Assembly (NCBI RefSeq): GCF_000150275.1
Contig: NW_002060949.1
Span: forward strand, 4,835,193 to 4,899,192
DNA: 64,000 bases
DNA from: Trichoplax adhaerens
Lineage: Eukaryota > Placozoa > Uniplacotomia > Trichoplacea > Trichoplacidae
Direction of reading: 5' to 3'
The notes below the pieces were generated by a model. It ran no database searches, had not been told where the DNA came from, and saw nothing but the letters and a program-made list of their open reading frames with translations. Shown in pieces: positions 25,201-37,900 of the stretch. Each line of letters opens with the position of its first letter. Positions within the stretch are counted from its first letter, which is position 1. Both the position numbers and the translations under genes were made by a program.

Positions 25201-26927
25201 AAGCAATAACCCCTGAATGAAATATCGATGTCGGTAATATTATTGTTAATAATTAGTAGGAGTTCTATTATCGAATATCTGCGTCAAATCTAAACCTACT
25301 CTTACATGTTAATACAAATTATCTTAAAGTCTTAGATATCTATTTTTAATACGCGTATTAGCAGTATAGTACTCGTAGTATTATTATTAAATGACTCATT
25401 ACTGATTTATATATGAAATAGTCATTGTGAGCTAAAATAATAAAGAGATTATCTATAATCTTATATGCATCTAAAATCAATCGATATACCAATTTACGTC
25501 CGTAAATATCTGCAATCCAACCCCAAATAGGTGCTCCAAAACCGAAACCCACAAATACAATCTAGGTATTACAATACTTGATGTTATTTACCCGCCTTAT
25601 CGTTATTGTATGATTTGAACTCGAACATTGTATTTATCAATCATAAAAATGATAGCAGCCGATTTTACTGTGGCTATGAAGGCTTCTTCCCATGACGAAA
25701 GATGCCACTCACAAAGGAGGATGGGACCAATAACAGATAGTAGCATCATTTCCATGGCATCGACTACCTGATTGATGCATAAAATATTGACCAGAATTAG
25801 ATCGTATTTGAACGCTAGTACGGTATTCAATATAGTGTATTAATAGGATCATTGATCCCTCTTCAGTAAAGTAAAGTAAAGTTGTAGTCCAAACCTATCA
25901 ATAAATTTTATTAGGAAATGTTCTAATAGCACACGAAAGTTTATGAAATGTTATCCATTTAATCATTTTCGACTTAATCATGTTTTCTATCTTTTAATAC
26001 GTAGCTTAATTACTAGATTATTTTAAATTATTATAGCACTGTTAAGGATTGATAAACATACTAACCCAAGCACATCCCAATATAAATGTCAGCCGAATTT
26101 GATATTTACCAAATCCTAACGAATCAATTATCTCTCCAAGTGTGGTTGGATCGTTATCTTCTGATGAGCAAAAGGAACCTCGTTTCAATAATTGTAAGGA
26201 ATAAAGTTGTAATTTAAAATGCATTAACGTAATCAATCTGTTCTTGGCTAATTGTTCTTTACATGCAAAATGTAAATATTGTACGAGTGTTTATGCTTGA
26301 AAGACTTCACCAAACCTATAAGGGTATAATTTGCTTCATGATTCTCAGAAGCAAATGGCAAAGAGTCGGTAGCTATGACTAGAAATATCATTGACGAATG
26401 GTATAGCTTAAGCATTTCGGCGATGCCACGGACTTGTCAATTTTTTTTAAACTTTACAAATCCATGGCGATGCTTACAAGGAACCGACGGCAGTTTATCT
26501 CGATAAGATTCAAATAGGTATCGCATCTGACTAAGGCTCAATAATAACACATACTAGACAAGGTGCATATCTTAGAATGCGCGATAGACGTGAAGGTAAC
26601 CTATTTAACATCGAACTAAACATACACGCAACATAAACCATCTTAGCTGGTCCATATTCTTAATAGAGATTGATGTATGATAGCAAGTTATACAAGTATA
26701 TGCGAGGTATAATGCGAGTATATCATGATCTCGATAGATATACATGTATGACCTATTTATAGGGCAAAGATGTTTAAGCAACAAAAGGTACTAGTATACT
26801 GTACACTATAGTCTAACAAGTGAATCAAGCTAAGAAATACTAAAATCGATTTTTCCTTACCTTGATCCCGGAGTAATGAATGAAGCTCAACAGATGATGT
26901 CACGTTATTCATTGCTATCGATGTCAT
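22289..26927 (-). CDS. SV2-related (SVOP-like) MFS transporter, gene B (16 exons, 476 aa)
   Basis: Exons: 26927-26861, 26157-26066, 25767-25669, 25561-25490, 25212-25088, 24929-24866, 24756-24631, 24555-24427, 24291-24218, 24058-23988, 23849-23754, 23606-23495, 23309-23228, 22899-22810, 22589-22476, 22306-22289. Intron phases equal those of gene A, and exons 3-15 have identical lengths, so the two are recent tandem duplicates. Key motifs: [96 protein letters not shown] (across the exon 13/14 junction), LPIETQG. The usual ETKGR ending reads ETQGLNMR here, so a normally basic cytoplasmic motif is weakened. The terminal exon encodes only ESKKL; it is 18 nt long and chosen because its first residues (Glu-Ser) match gene A. 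If it were not used, the open frame would run three codons past exon 15 (VCH, stop). A T17 run sits 37 bp upstream of the start codon. Confidence 0.9.
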
Positions 26928-28996
26928 TATCGTGAATTAAATGACTGGGAAATATTGTAGAACTTTTTTTTTTTTTTTTTGCCTTCCTGATCATGCTATA
27001 CGCGATGGACGTCTACACCTAATTTCCTGAGATAGTGCGTGAGCTCTACTAGGATGAGATAGATTAATTGTAATCCTTGGAATGTCCTTTTCAAATCAAA
27101 TGGAGTCTGTTATAATCTCTTACTGATGACTAGTTTATCTACGATCACCGTGGCGAATAATCATTATTAAAATATGTGTATCGTCCTACTAATATACTAA
27201 CGTAATATCTATATCTGATAACTAGAACTACAATCGATAAGTTTATGAGTTATAATCATAGATTATAAATTATCAATATGTTATATTATCAAAATGCTTG
27301 CCCAGCAATTTACTTCAATATCTACAGGATAAAGTACGACGCTGCTATGATATAAAATGATTCGTTACAGTTTTAGCTAGAATCCTGTAAAAGTAGAGTC
27401 CGAAGGCTTCTTCGGCATTGCCTAAATACACGATCACTTGATCACTCTGTTACACTATTACCACTACATTACTCTGCTGTATATAGCTTTTTACTTGGCC
27501 TATTCTCCTGATCTCTGCTAATGTATGTGTAGATGTACCTACACACTTAGCTTAATATAACAGTATATACAGTACAAGTTTCAATCAAGTCAATTAACTA
27601 ATAGCAAAAGTGCGAGCTGTATTTTATGCAAAGTGTCACAGGCCAACCTCAAGATCTACCACGATCACCAGTGTCCTATAGACTGTAACAACACCTGATT
27701 CAATTCGTTCAAGGAATAACACAGGATACAACTACCATTAATTAATATTATTATTTATTAATATTCTAGCCAGCAGCTCATTAAATAAACAGCCCCTGCT
27801 TTCTCCAATTCTGTGCCATATGGGTGTACTAGAGGCTCTTTTAAAGAGACTACTAGAGACCCTATTAAAGAGACTACTAGAGACCCTATTAAAGAGACTA
27901 CTAAAGACCCTTTTAAAGAGACTACTAGAGACCCTATTAAAGAGACTACTAGAGACCCTATTAAAGAGACTACTAGAGACCCTTTTAAAGAGACTACTAG
28001 AGACCCATTTGTTAAAGAGACTACTAGAGACCCTTTTATTAAAGAGACTACTAGAGACCCTTTTAAAGAGACTACTAGAGACCCTTTTATTAAAGAGACT
28101 ACTAGACCCTTTTACCTTAAAGAGACTACTAGACCCTTTTACCTTAAGAGACTCAAAGGATCTCTAGGGCGTACCGGTTACAGTGTGCTAAACAGTCCTG
28201 CGCACTTAGAAAGAGTGACGTCAGCTGGGCGGTTAATGTCAATCAAAGCGTGTCTATCATTTTTCTGGTCATTTTCCTGTACGCTATCTCTGAAACCGTA
28301 CACCACACTGTACAGTACAGTGTATAGTCCAAAACCAACCAGGCAGCTCATTTTGAAAGTGCGCATTAAGGACAGTATAGTGTATCGTTTCAGCCATACG
28401 ATTCAGTTGAGATGACCAGTCAAATAGTCAGTGCCATTAGTTTATTCCGGTGAACGACCGTCGTCTGTCCTTCTGCAACAATTGCTCGCTTCACTTGCCT
28501 TCCGTCGTGGACAGATGGACGTTTGGAAATAGACGACACTGGATGGTCCTGACACCAAGACATTCGCCTCTTCAGCTTAATGAATATGCTATACTATATG
28601 CAATAGCGAGCATAGGGATTTGCTCGCGTTTCAGCCATACAGTACTGTAGAGCTAAGTTTTCTATCGCTGGACCACTCCCAAAATAGACAGTAGTAGCAA
28701 CAGCATGCGAACGTTAATGCATCGTGGACGAAGAGAATAGGAGCTACAGCAGTAGACAATCAATCCCAATCTCGATCCATTCGACTAGGAAATACTCCAG
28801 TAAGAATCACTGCCATTATCGTAGACTCTCGATTGTGGAGTGAATTGAACAGCAATACAATCATTTAGTCATTGCATACTCTATTACTGATTCTTCGATT
28901 GGACTGCAATTCAAATTACTGCAGTTAGCAGTCAATTGAATAAAAGGGAAAAAGAAATTTCATTCGACAATTGAATAATTGCTTTCATTGGTAGCT
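26928..28996. other. divergent upstream region shared by SVOP-like B (-) and PGAM5-2 (+)
   Basis: Two kilobases between two genes transcribed away from each other. Contains a T17 run (26964-26980), the 24-bp minisatellite (listed separately), and a less AT-rich stretch at about 28170-28560 with ACTGTACAGTACAGTG-type palindromes near 28308-28322. Promoters for both neighbours must lie here, but I cannot point to a specific site. Confidence 0.5.
27824..28152. repeat. 24-bp minisatellite, about 13 copies
   Basis: The unit is TTAAAGAGACTACTAGAGAC followed by CCTA or CCTT, with occasional 3-nt insertions (TTA, GTT, ACC). Because all length changes are multiples of three, two + strand frames stay open through the array (KETTRDPF- and LLETLLKR-type repeats). 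I read this as a by-product of the 24-nt period, not as coding. It lies about 0.85 kb upstream of the PGAM5-2 start codon and 0.9 kb upstream of SVOP-like gene B. Confidence 0.92.
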
Positions 28997-30723
28997 ATGC
29001 ATCGAACTCGTTTTATTTTGTCGCGTTTTCATATTTTGGGCGCTTCTGTTGCTGTAGGTGTTGGTCTAACTTATACCATCCATCGTCAATCGCAATATGG
29101 TAAAATCAATGCAGCTGTTAAACAACTAGACGATCAAGTATTCCAGCATACACCAACTAAATGGAATTATAATTGGGATAATCGTCAACCATTGGCCAAG
29201 GATGACTCTTCTAAAAATACAGTCATATCATCCGATCAATCTGCAATGCCTACAGCTTCTAGGATGATTATTTTGATACGTCATGGTAATTATAATACTC
29301 GCGGTTTGGAAGACAGTGATAGGAAATTAACAATTTTAGGTCATCAACAGGCTCATGTCACTGGTAAAAGACTACAATCAATACTGACAATGCCGGTGGA
29401 TAACGTCTATTATTCTACCATGACACGAGCTACGGAAACTGCCAACATTATTAATCAATACCTGAAATATAAACATATACAAAATTGTTCATTAATTGAA
29501 GAAGGTGCACCAATCCGTCCAGAACCTCCTCTATCATCCTATCGACCAGATGATTATGTACGAGTGATAAATTGAATTTGCATTTCTTTAGGTTATAAGT
29601 AAGAATATTGGCGTATTATACTAGCACTGTTTTACGTCGATCAATACAGTAGTAAGCTTGTACTTTTATCGCTATAGCAAGTTAGTCATTCTGATATGCT
29701 TGATAAACATAAATACACAACGTATTGACTTTATCATTCTGACTGTTTTCATAGCAGTATAAAGTTGATCATGCTCGAATAGAAAGTGCTTTCAGGAAAT
29801 ATTTCCACCGAGCTGATGTCGACCAGAAGGAGAATAGCATTGATGTCATCATTTGCCATGCAAATGTAATAAGATATTTCGTTTGCAGGTAAGTAACAAG
29901 GAGAAAGAATCCTCCTAGAGAAGTTATCGAGTAGCAAATACTAACCAATATACAATATGCATGCATACAATGGTACGTTACATAGTGGCAATTGTCCGGG
30001 TGGGGGAAATGTCCTGGAGGCAATTGTCCTAGAATCGTTACATAGATAGTAAATAAATATTAAAATCAATTTCTTCTCTAAATACTACACGCGACGCGGA
30101 TGTAACGTTAGCAAGATAAACTAACTTAAATAGCTGTGGACGTTAGTATAGCAGATCCTATATTATAATTAATAGAGACGTCTCATCTATCTTAATGATA
30201 ATAACGTTATCGACGAAAAAGTACAGTAAAATATATAAACAATGTATCTATGCCTCGATTGGAAAGGTTGATGGTAGTATGTGGCACCAGTCAATAAAAT
30301 TCCCTACTGTGCTAATTAGCAAGATACGCAGTAGTTACTTGTATGGTGGTGGAAGATGTTTTTTATTAGTTGCATAGAAAGTGAGGTCTTTCTGTAATTG
30401 CTGGTTCTTATCCTACGTTAACAATGAACTCTCAATAAAATTGTAATAAAAAGCTATTACTATCCACTGACGTATTAACTGGATTTGAGTTTTATCACAA
30501 TTAACTTTTAATAAGCTGATATAATAACTTTCATCTGATAAATATAGATAAAATATTCTTATTTTTTTGCAGAGCTCTCCAACTGCCACCTGAGGCTTGG
30601 CTGCGGATTAGTATTGGACACTGTAGTATAACTACAGTTGTAATTCGACCATCTGGTCGTGTAACACTGCGTGGTTTAGGAGATATTGGACATGTACCTC
30701 CTGATCTCATCTCATTCTCCTAG
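28997..30723 (+). CDS. PGAM5: PGAM5-like mitochondrial phosphatase, paralogue 2 (3 exons, 281 aa)
   Basis: Exons 28997-29557, 29755-29888 and 30573-30723 (junction phases 0 and 2; donors GTACGA and GTAAGT). The first in-frame ATG at 28997 is used. The N-terminus has an arginine-rich head and one hydrophobic segment (about 13-27), as in the mitochondrial membrane anchor of PGAM5. Next comes the oligomerisation motif as [10 protein letters not shown] (56-65). All expected catalytic elements are present: ILIRHGNY (His96), TMTRATET (Arg144), [12 protein letters not shown] (Glu168/169), and [11 protein letters not shown] (His222). The C-terminus is [14 protein letters not shown]. Known role of the family: a Ser/Thr/His phosphatase controlling mitochondrial dynamics and quality control; assignment to this gene is by homology. 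Exons 2 and 3 have exactly the same lengths as in paralogue 1 (134 and 151 nt), so both descend from one duplicated gene; this copy keeps the ancestral features. Confidence 0.95.
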
Positions 30724-31972
30724 TTATATTCAAGTTTGAATGTTAACTCTTTTGAATGTACAATACTTTCAGCATTCTTTTGCTAATGTTAACTTTATTT
30801 GTGTAACAAATCCTGTTAATAAGTTTATTCCTGATTGTAAATAATAATTTCAATGTGTGTTAAAATTTTAACCTCGCCTAATGAAATTTACCAAAACTTG
30901 ACCACGTAGATATTACCTATCTTTCGTTATTACTAATTAATTATATTTGTAGTATCAGTTTCGCATTTGCTACTTTAAAGGTGAATACGCAATTATGTGC
31001 TCCATATTTTAAATATAATAAAGATGGAAGTATTACCCCGTGCAAAGAATACAGCTGCTATCATGCTATCTTGTTGGTAACAATATCCTTAGTACTTTAT
31101 CTAGTTTTTAACGGAAAATTTTTCAATGGTACCAGTCGAATATAGACCAAAGTAAATAAATAAACAATCTCTGATATCCATTCGTATTATGAAATTACAT
31201 TAATTTCTATTTTATAGCATGCAGATTTTGATACAATAATTTTAGTGTATTCGTCATCCTGACATCTAGGTCGATACAATTCGAAAATTGTATTATCAAT
31301 CGCATAACATACCTGTTAAATAATCCAAAACGCAGCATAATATTTAAAAAATCTATGACACTACTGCTGCAGGACGTTTATTTATAAATTTATATGATAT
31401 GCTACAAAACATTTAAACTGCCATACCCCAAAATAAACGGCAATTTCCAACATAATAATGCCTTTAGTATTTATTAATTACAATTAGTTTAAACCATGAA
31501 TTTATGCTATCAGATCACTATTAGTATCTAGCTATTAAGCAAGAATACTTTCTGTACACATCATTATCCAATTTAATTTGGTATTAGTATTCAGAGATAT
31601 TTACTAATAATGCTAATTCAAATAGAATCTATCCATTCACACTTGGTAACTTTTGACCAAATTATACCACCATATTATCAACAGTGCCTAAATAGCATTT
31701 ATCCAGCAGCCCTACTATATATATTGGAAGACAGAATATCTATCTGGTCATTCGTCTAATATGCTCTGATAGCCCAGAAAAGTATACCATACAAGAACTA
31801 GTGGTAAATAATCTCGGAAATCGATTGATTAATTAATTTGTATCTGTGTACTCATTTTTAAATTTCTGATACGTAGGAATTACGTAAATAAGTGCTTATC
31901 ATTTGCTCTAATTTTTAATATCGCAAAAGTATTACAATAGCTTCTCTATACAGTGGATCTTGCAATTCTGCT
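30724..31972. other. convergent intergenic stretch between PGAM5-2 (+) and SVOP-like C (-)
   Basis: No gene supported. An AATAAAG at about 31017-31023 could serve as a distal polyadenylation signal for PGAM5-2, but this is a common word in AT-rich DNA. Confidence 0.4.
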
Positions 31973-34900
31973 TCATTTTGCGCTGGCGTTTGACGTCTCC
32001 TAATTAAAATCAGCATACAAACAAACTATAATTCAATCATATTTAATAACAACTACAATGGTTGAGTTTCTACTTTCGTATTTGATTAAGTTTTTGTTGT
32101 ATGGAAATCAATTTTAGTCATGCCCGTGTGTAAAAACTGATGACTTGCCTAGGCTAAATATGATAAAGTGGCTTAAAAATAATAAAATAAGAACTACGAT
32201 TTCTTGTAAACTTCACTTTATTTCATAAATTAAGTTCGACTTGCAACTATAATTGTAATCTTAAGCTAATTTGGGTCTGGATGTAACAACTCAGTAGTTG
32301 GAACAAGACAACAAGAGTTAGCTTAAGATACTAAGTCAAGTTTAGAACTAAAGTTATCAACAACAGTTATCTATATTTCAAGAAAAATCATGGCTATATA
32401 GATAACGTTTATGCGTAAACATATTGCTATTGCTATCTCTATCACTTAATTTAGTTTTCATCACCCTAGTAAATATGTAACAGATTTTCCTACGTTATCC
32501 CACTTTTTCTATGACTCTTGTCTAGAACAACGTTTGACGACTATAACATTAAACGTTCAATCGTAATCATAATATCAAAATATTCTAATAATAGCTTTAC
32601 TACATTTAGTATCAATAAGGTATCGGCATGTCATCAAATACATAAGGATCTTCTAGAAATATAAATGTCCTATTCTAAGACCTATTTTTACTTAAGTACA
32701 TTTTAATGTCCAAAATTATAAGATTTATACTTTACAATACTAACGGTATTGTAACACTGTACTACAACAAGATATATTGAAATAAAAAATTACCGCATTA
32801 TAGCTGCTAATTCTAATTTTAATGATCTTAATCGTTATATCATACCTGTAATAATCTTCCTCTGGTTTCAATTGGTAAAGTCAGCGCGAGAATACCACTT
32901 GATAAACATAAAATTGTATAAATTAATAAGCCTGCCAGATTAGATTTGGGAAAGATGACCTGTAAATAAGAAAAAATTACACATTACACTTACAAAATTT
33001 CTAGTAAACTATTCGCTTAAAATTATCTTAATTGGTTTTAGGGACTGCTCGAAGGAAGAGAAAGTCCCTGCTAGTTGACTGCCTCTTAAATAAACCGCAA
33101 ATACCCCTTTAATAAGCTACGGATCGTAAATTAAAAGTTATAATTAAGAAATAACCTGAGCTACAAGAGGACTAATGAAAACACCAAAACGATTAGCAGC
33201 GCTACACATTCCAAGGCCAATAGCTCTAATGCTTGTAGGATACACCTAGAAATAATTCAGGTTATGAAATGATTTAAAGTAATCTACCATAGTTGTCGAA
33301 AATTTCATTTAGACTTTACTAATGTTTTCATTAAATTATTACATCCTGCACTGCCATAAATTTAGCTAATTATATAATTATCTACTCATTCAGTTATTCT
33401 ACGTTATTACAAGTTCTAACAAGTTTATATTAGGCTATGATACATTTTTATTAAACCGAAATATTAAAGAGATGTAATATATAAAGCGATTTAGAAAAGC
33501 AATTTTTACCAGTACGTGTTATATATACATGTAGACGCATTAACAAATGTAAGTGCCGAAACAAACTGGCACAGGGCTGCGATTTATATCCTGATCGAGA
33601 TTATTAATGCATAAAATACTACTAGTATCTTATTAAAATTAAAAATAGGGCGGAATGCATTAATAGATTAGATTAATTTCATACCTCTGCTGTATAAAGG
33701 ATTATCGTCTGAAACACTGCATTTGAGAATGCTCTAGTACAGCTTAATAGAATAGTTTTCGTCGCTCTATAACAAAGAACACATAACAGGTACATCAATT
33801 TGATAAATTAACCATTAGATAGGCAAATATTATTCACTATTAATAAATCCTAAAACTATATTTGCTCAACTTTATATATACAGATAGTCAATTAGGAGAA
33901 ATATTATACTAATAAATATTGTAAAATGATATCTTAAAACATAATAATCTAAAGAACGGTTAACCTAATAATATTAGGAATATCAAAATGAAGTCTAATT
34001 GATACCGTAACATACAAATATAAAAGTTTAATATAAAGCCTTAGCCGTACAATAGGACCAGAAGTATTATAATTCTTTCCTCATGATCACCGTTAATATC
34101 TGTAATTTAATGACTATTCTGCCGTTACATGACAAAAGGAAGCAAGGTCAATTTTTTCGAAAATTGAGTTTATTGACTCTAATTAGTTATTAGGGTGTAA
34201 TCTAACGGCAGACTAAATTTGATGCTGTTCCTAGTATTCTCTGCCTATTTTTTTACTCAATTGGTATGACCCATTGAAACGGAATTTCTACCATTATATC
34301 GTACGCTAAGTTCTACAAAGTTACTAAACATCGCTGAGATGGCTATATGACCTTGCTTCCTTTTGTCATATAACGGCAGTATTGGTAAGTATCGGAAACT
34401 ATTAGAGTCGTGATTGCAATCTATAGTAAATTTTTAGATAAAAGGTCCATAGATAACACAATATGAAGTCCAAGCACATATTTATACTATAATAAGTGTT
34501 CTATCATAGCTGTGATAATAAAGGAGCATACAACATGGATCAGGACAGAGACGGTCTAATATCATGCAATATCACACATCAGATACACAGCTACTAAACT
34601 TTAAAATTATACAACATATACTAGTATGCATAATTACTATCATTAATAATTTTATTTCAGGCAAAAGTTATATTGAGAGAATTGTTTGTATTCCAAACTT
34701 ACGATGAAGTACATGCTATTAAAAACGGAATGGGAATTCCTGCTAGGAAAAACTGCAACGCTATACCTTTCCTTCTTCCCAGTAATTGAATTATAATAAA
34801 GGAGACTATTAACCCTACCAAAAATAAGGCAAGTGATCATTAAGCATATTTATTAATTACGCTTAGACATTATATTCAATTGACGTCCTGGTATAAATCG

Positions 34901-37900
34901 AAAACTTATAACTAGGAGACTTAATGCTAAAACAAGAAACATATGACATTATGAGCCCATTGTTAGATTTATCCTGCCGAAATCTACCTGCAGAATAATC
35001 CTGAATACTAATGATCTCCTGTCATCAGGAGTCTATCTTAGATAAAAACTGAAACCAAGCTTTATTAAAAGTCAGTCAATCTATAGTACAATGACAGTAA
35101 CATTAGTTATCCTTACTTAAATAATACTTGCATTATAAAATTTTGCATTTATCTATAAAAGAATATATAATGTCATAGACAACAAATAGCAAAGTATACT
35201 ATCCGATGAAAATAAGATAAGCATTAATTAGCAAAAATCACTTCATGACATGTCGTTTTACGTCTAGCTATACTTATTTACAGCATATTTAATTATTCAA
35301 GTTACTAACCAGGAATCTCAGCGAATGCTGTAGCTATAAGATATTGATAATGTTTGGTGGTTAATGGCTTACAGGAGCAATCACTAATCGTGTTCCTTAC
35401 AGTGTTATCATTTCCTAACAGATTTTAATTTTTACCAGGTAAGTCTGATTGTCATAATTGCGACGATAATATTAATAATAAAACATGTTGTGTAAATTGT
35501 GTTATTTGATTACCACAATTTTGATTGACAAGCAGAAGTGGGGATAATAAAATCATACCAAAATAGCAAAACCCAGCGCTGCTCCTAATTCATAGAAATC
35601 ATTACTTAAATACATGAAATAATTACTACTTACTAATGTCTTTCTGATATTTAATATCTATCCGTGCCATAGGTAGTAGCAATAAGTCGATACTACTTAT
35701 GATAGCATAAGCTACTCAAAAAATTATTACAGCAGTACCTAAGAATATAAATATCTTGATTAGCTATGTAATTTATTGACAACAAATAAACAAACTTACC
35801 AAATAAGAAATAATAAAATTGTTGTCTTTCGATGTTGCTTCTTGAATAAGGTACGGATTTGTCCAAGACTATCCTATGATTGGAAATGAATATTTCTCAC
35901 TGTAAGTGCAATCTTTTATAAATATATATCTTCTATTCTAAATATATGCTCCGTAGATATATCAAAATACATATGTAATAATTCGACCGTATCTAATGTA
36001 GAAGTTCTATGATTATAATAGACCTTTTCTGGTACAATGAGATCTCCTTCTAAAAGAGATACTCCATTTGCTTTAGCACCATCAGCTAAGACCTTAAGGG
36101 TTTTGTTACGTTGACCAGAAACTAGATAGAATCGGGGAGATTCAGGTACGAACTAAGATATAGAAATGTTAGTATTAGTAACGCCATTTTTGTTTTAGCA
36201 AACTAAATTGTAATAGCGTTCTTAACATTTCCTACCTTGTATAAAAGGCAGAATACAAGGCATGGGATACTAGCAAATCCAAGAACGTATCGCCAATCTA
36301 GTGTTGGCATAACAAGCATCGCTATTAAATTGGTAAGACAGCCACCGATAGACCAAAATACCTACCAAGTCATGAAAGTATTCAAATTAATATATTTAAA
36401 ATTTTAACTATTTAAAATATTCATATTTAAAATAGAGTAGAAAATTAATAGTTATACCGCAAGGACAAGTATTGATAGGCATCGATAAATTTCTGGTAAA
36501 AACTCGCAGTAAATAGTAACTCTAATTCGATAGAATAGTTTCGAAATGCATTTAAAACAGTAGTCATGCTTAATTAATTAGTTTATAAAAATTTGTATTC
36601 TAATAATATCATACTAAAAGATTAATCGTTTCAAGCTGTAACTGAATTATATTGGTAGTACCATCTCATATAATACACGATAGCGTTACTAGCAATGTTA
36701 GATATCTTACACTTGGATAGCACCAGAAATACCAAAGCCAGTAAGACCTCGTGTAAATACTATCCAAAAAAAACTTGGAGAAGTGGCAGAGAGTAGAGCA
36801 TAAACAAATGTCCATAAAGTGGAATAGAAAACCGCCTATTTATGAAAAAGATAGAAACAGAGTAAAAATTTGTAAAGGATTGAATACTTTGAACAGCATC
36901 GGGCGGTTTCAAGTTTCTATGATTTATAAGAACTAGACTAGACAATTTTAAGTTTTAGTGTGCTTAACTAGACAAAAACAGAATATTTTAAATTAATGGT
37001 AGATAATTACAAGGTTCTACTCTTTAATTCCTTAGAAATAGATCTTTCCATCTAAAGAATTTAACTTATTTATTAGGTAATTTCAGAAATTAAACGTAGC
37101 TGAATCTCTAATACTAATCAATTACAAAGATCTATATATAATTAAAATAAAACTTATTATAGCAACTTTAACACCCACTTTGATTAGGTAAATATCACTA
37201 GTCAATATTTCGAAGTAATACCTAGATCTTAAAGTTCGATACTCTGATATATGAGTAGAAAAATATTTATATTGATCTTCATATTTGATTTATTTAACTA
37301 GGGAGATATGGAATATATTCTGACTAACACTAGACGATTTTAAACTTTCATATTCTAAATTATCGAAGCTTAATACATGAATACAGTCATCTTAATAATT
37401 AGGTATATTTTATTTTGTAGGTGATAGTTTAAATAATGATTGTAATCAGTATTTAGAAATATATTGACTGTGAAAAAACTAAAGATATAGATGGATACGC
37501 GTTTCATAATACAATCAATCTATACTATGCGCTATACTGCTTTAATCCGATTGTATCATTTATCAACAAATATTAAATTATACTCTAACACGATACCATT
37601 TTCCTTCCGTAAACATCAGAATACCATCCCCAAATAGGGTCACCAATGAACATACCAATAAATGATACCTGAAGAAGATCAATTTATTAACAAAATTATA
37701 CTACTTGCTTTGATATTGCTCTCTTTTATTAATTTTAGATAATTCAAAATAAATTTTATCTCTCTTAATAGAACTACCATTGATATCAAAGCTGCTTGTA
37801 TTGAAGAAATATTCCAAGCGCATTCTAAAGCACTGGTTAAAATAGATTGGAGGTATACCTCCATACCAGCCACAATCTACAGTAAGCCATCAGAAAGTAC

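Noticed and set aside
27813-28415. 200-aa KETTRDPF-repeat protein (and a 115-aa frame over the same DNA)
   Set aside because: Both frames are created by the 24-nt period of the minisatellite. There is no signal, domain or splice context, and the downstream non-repeat part has no recognisable content.
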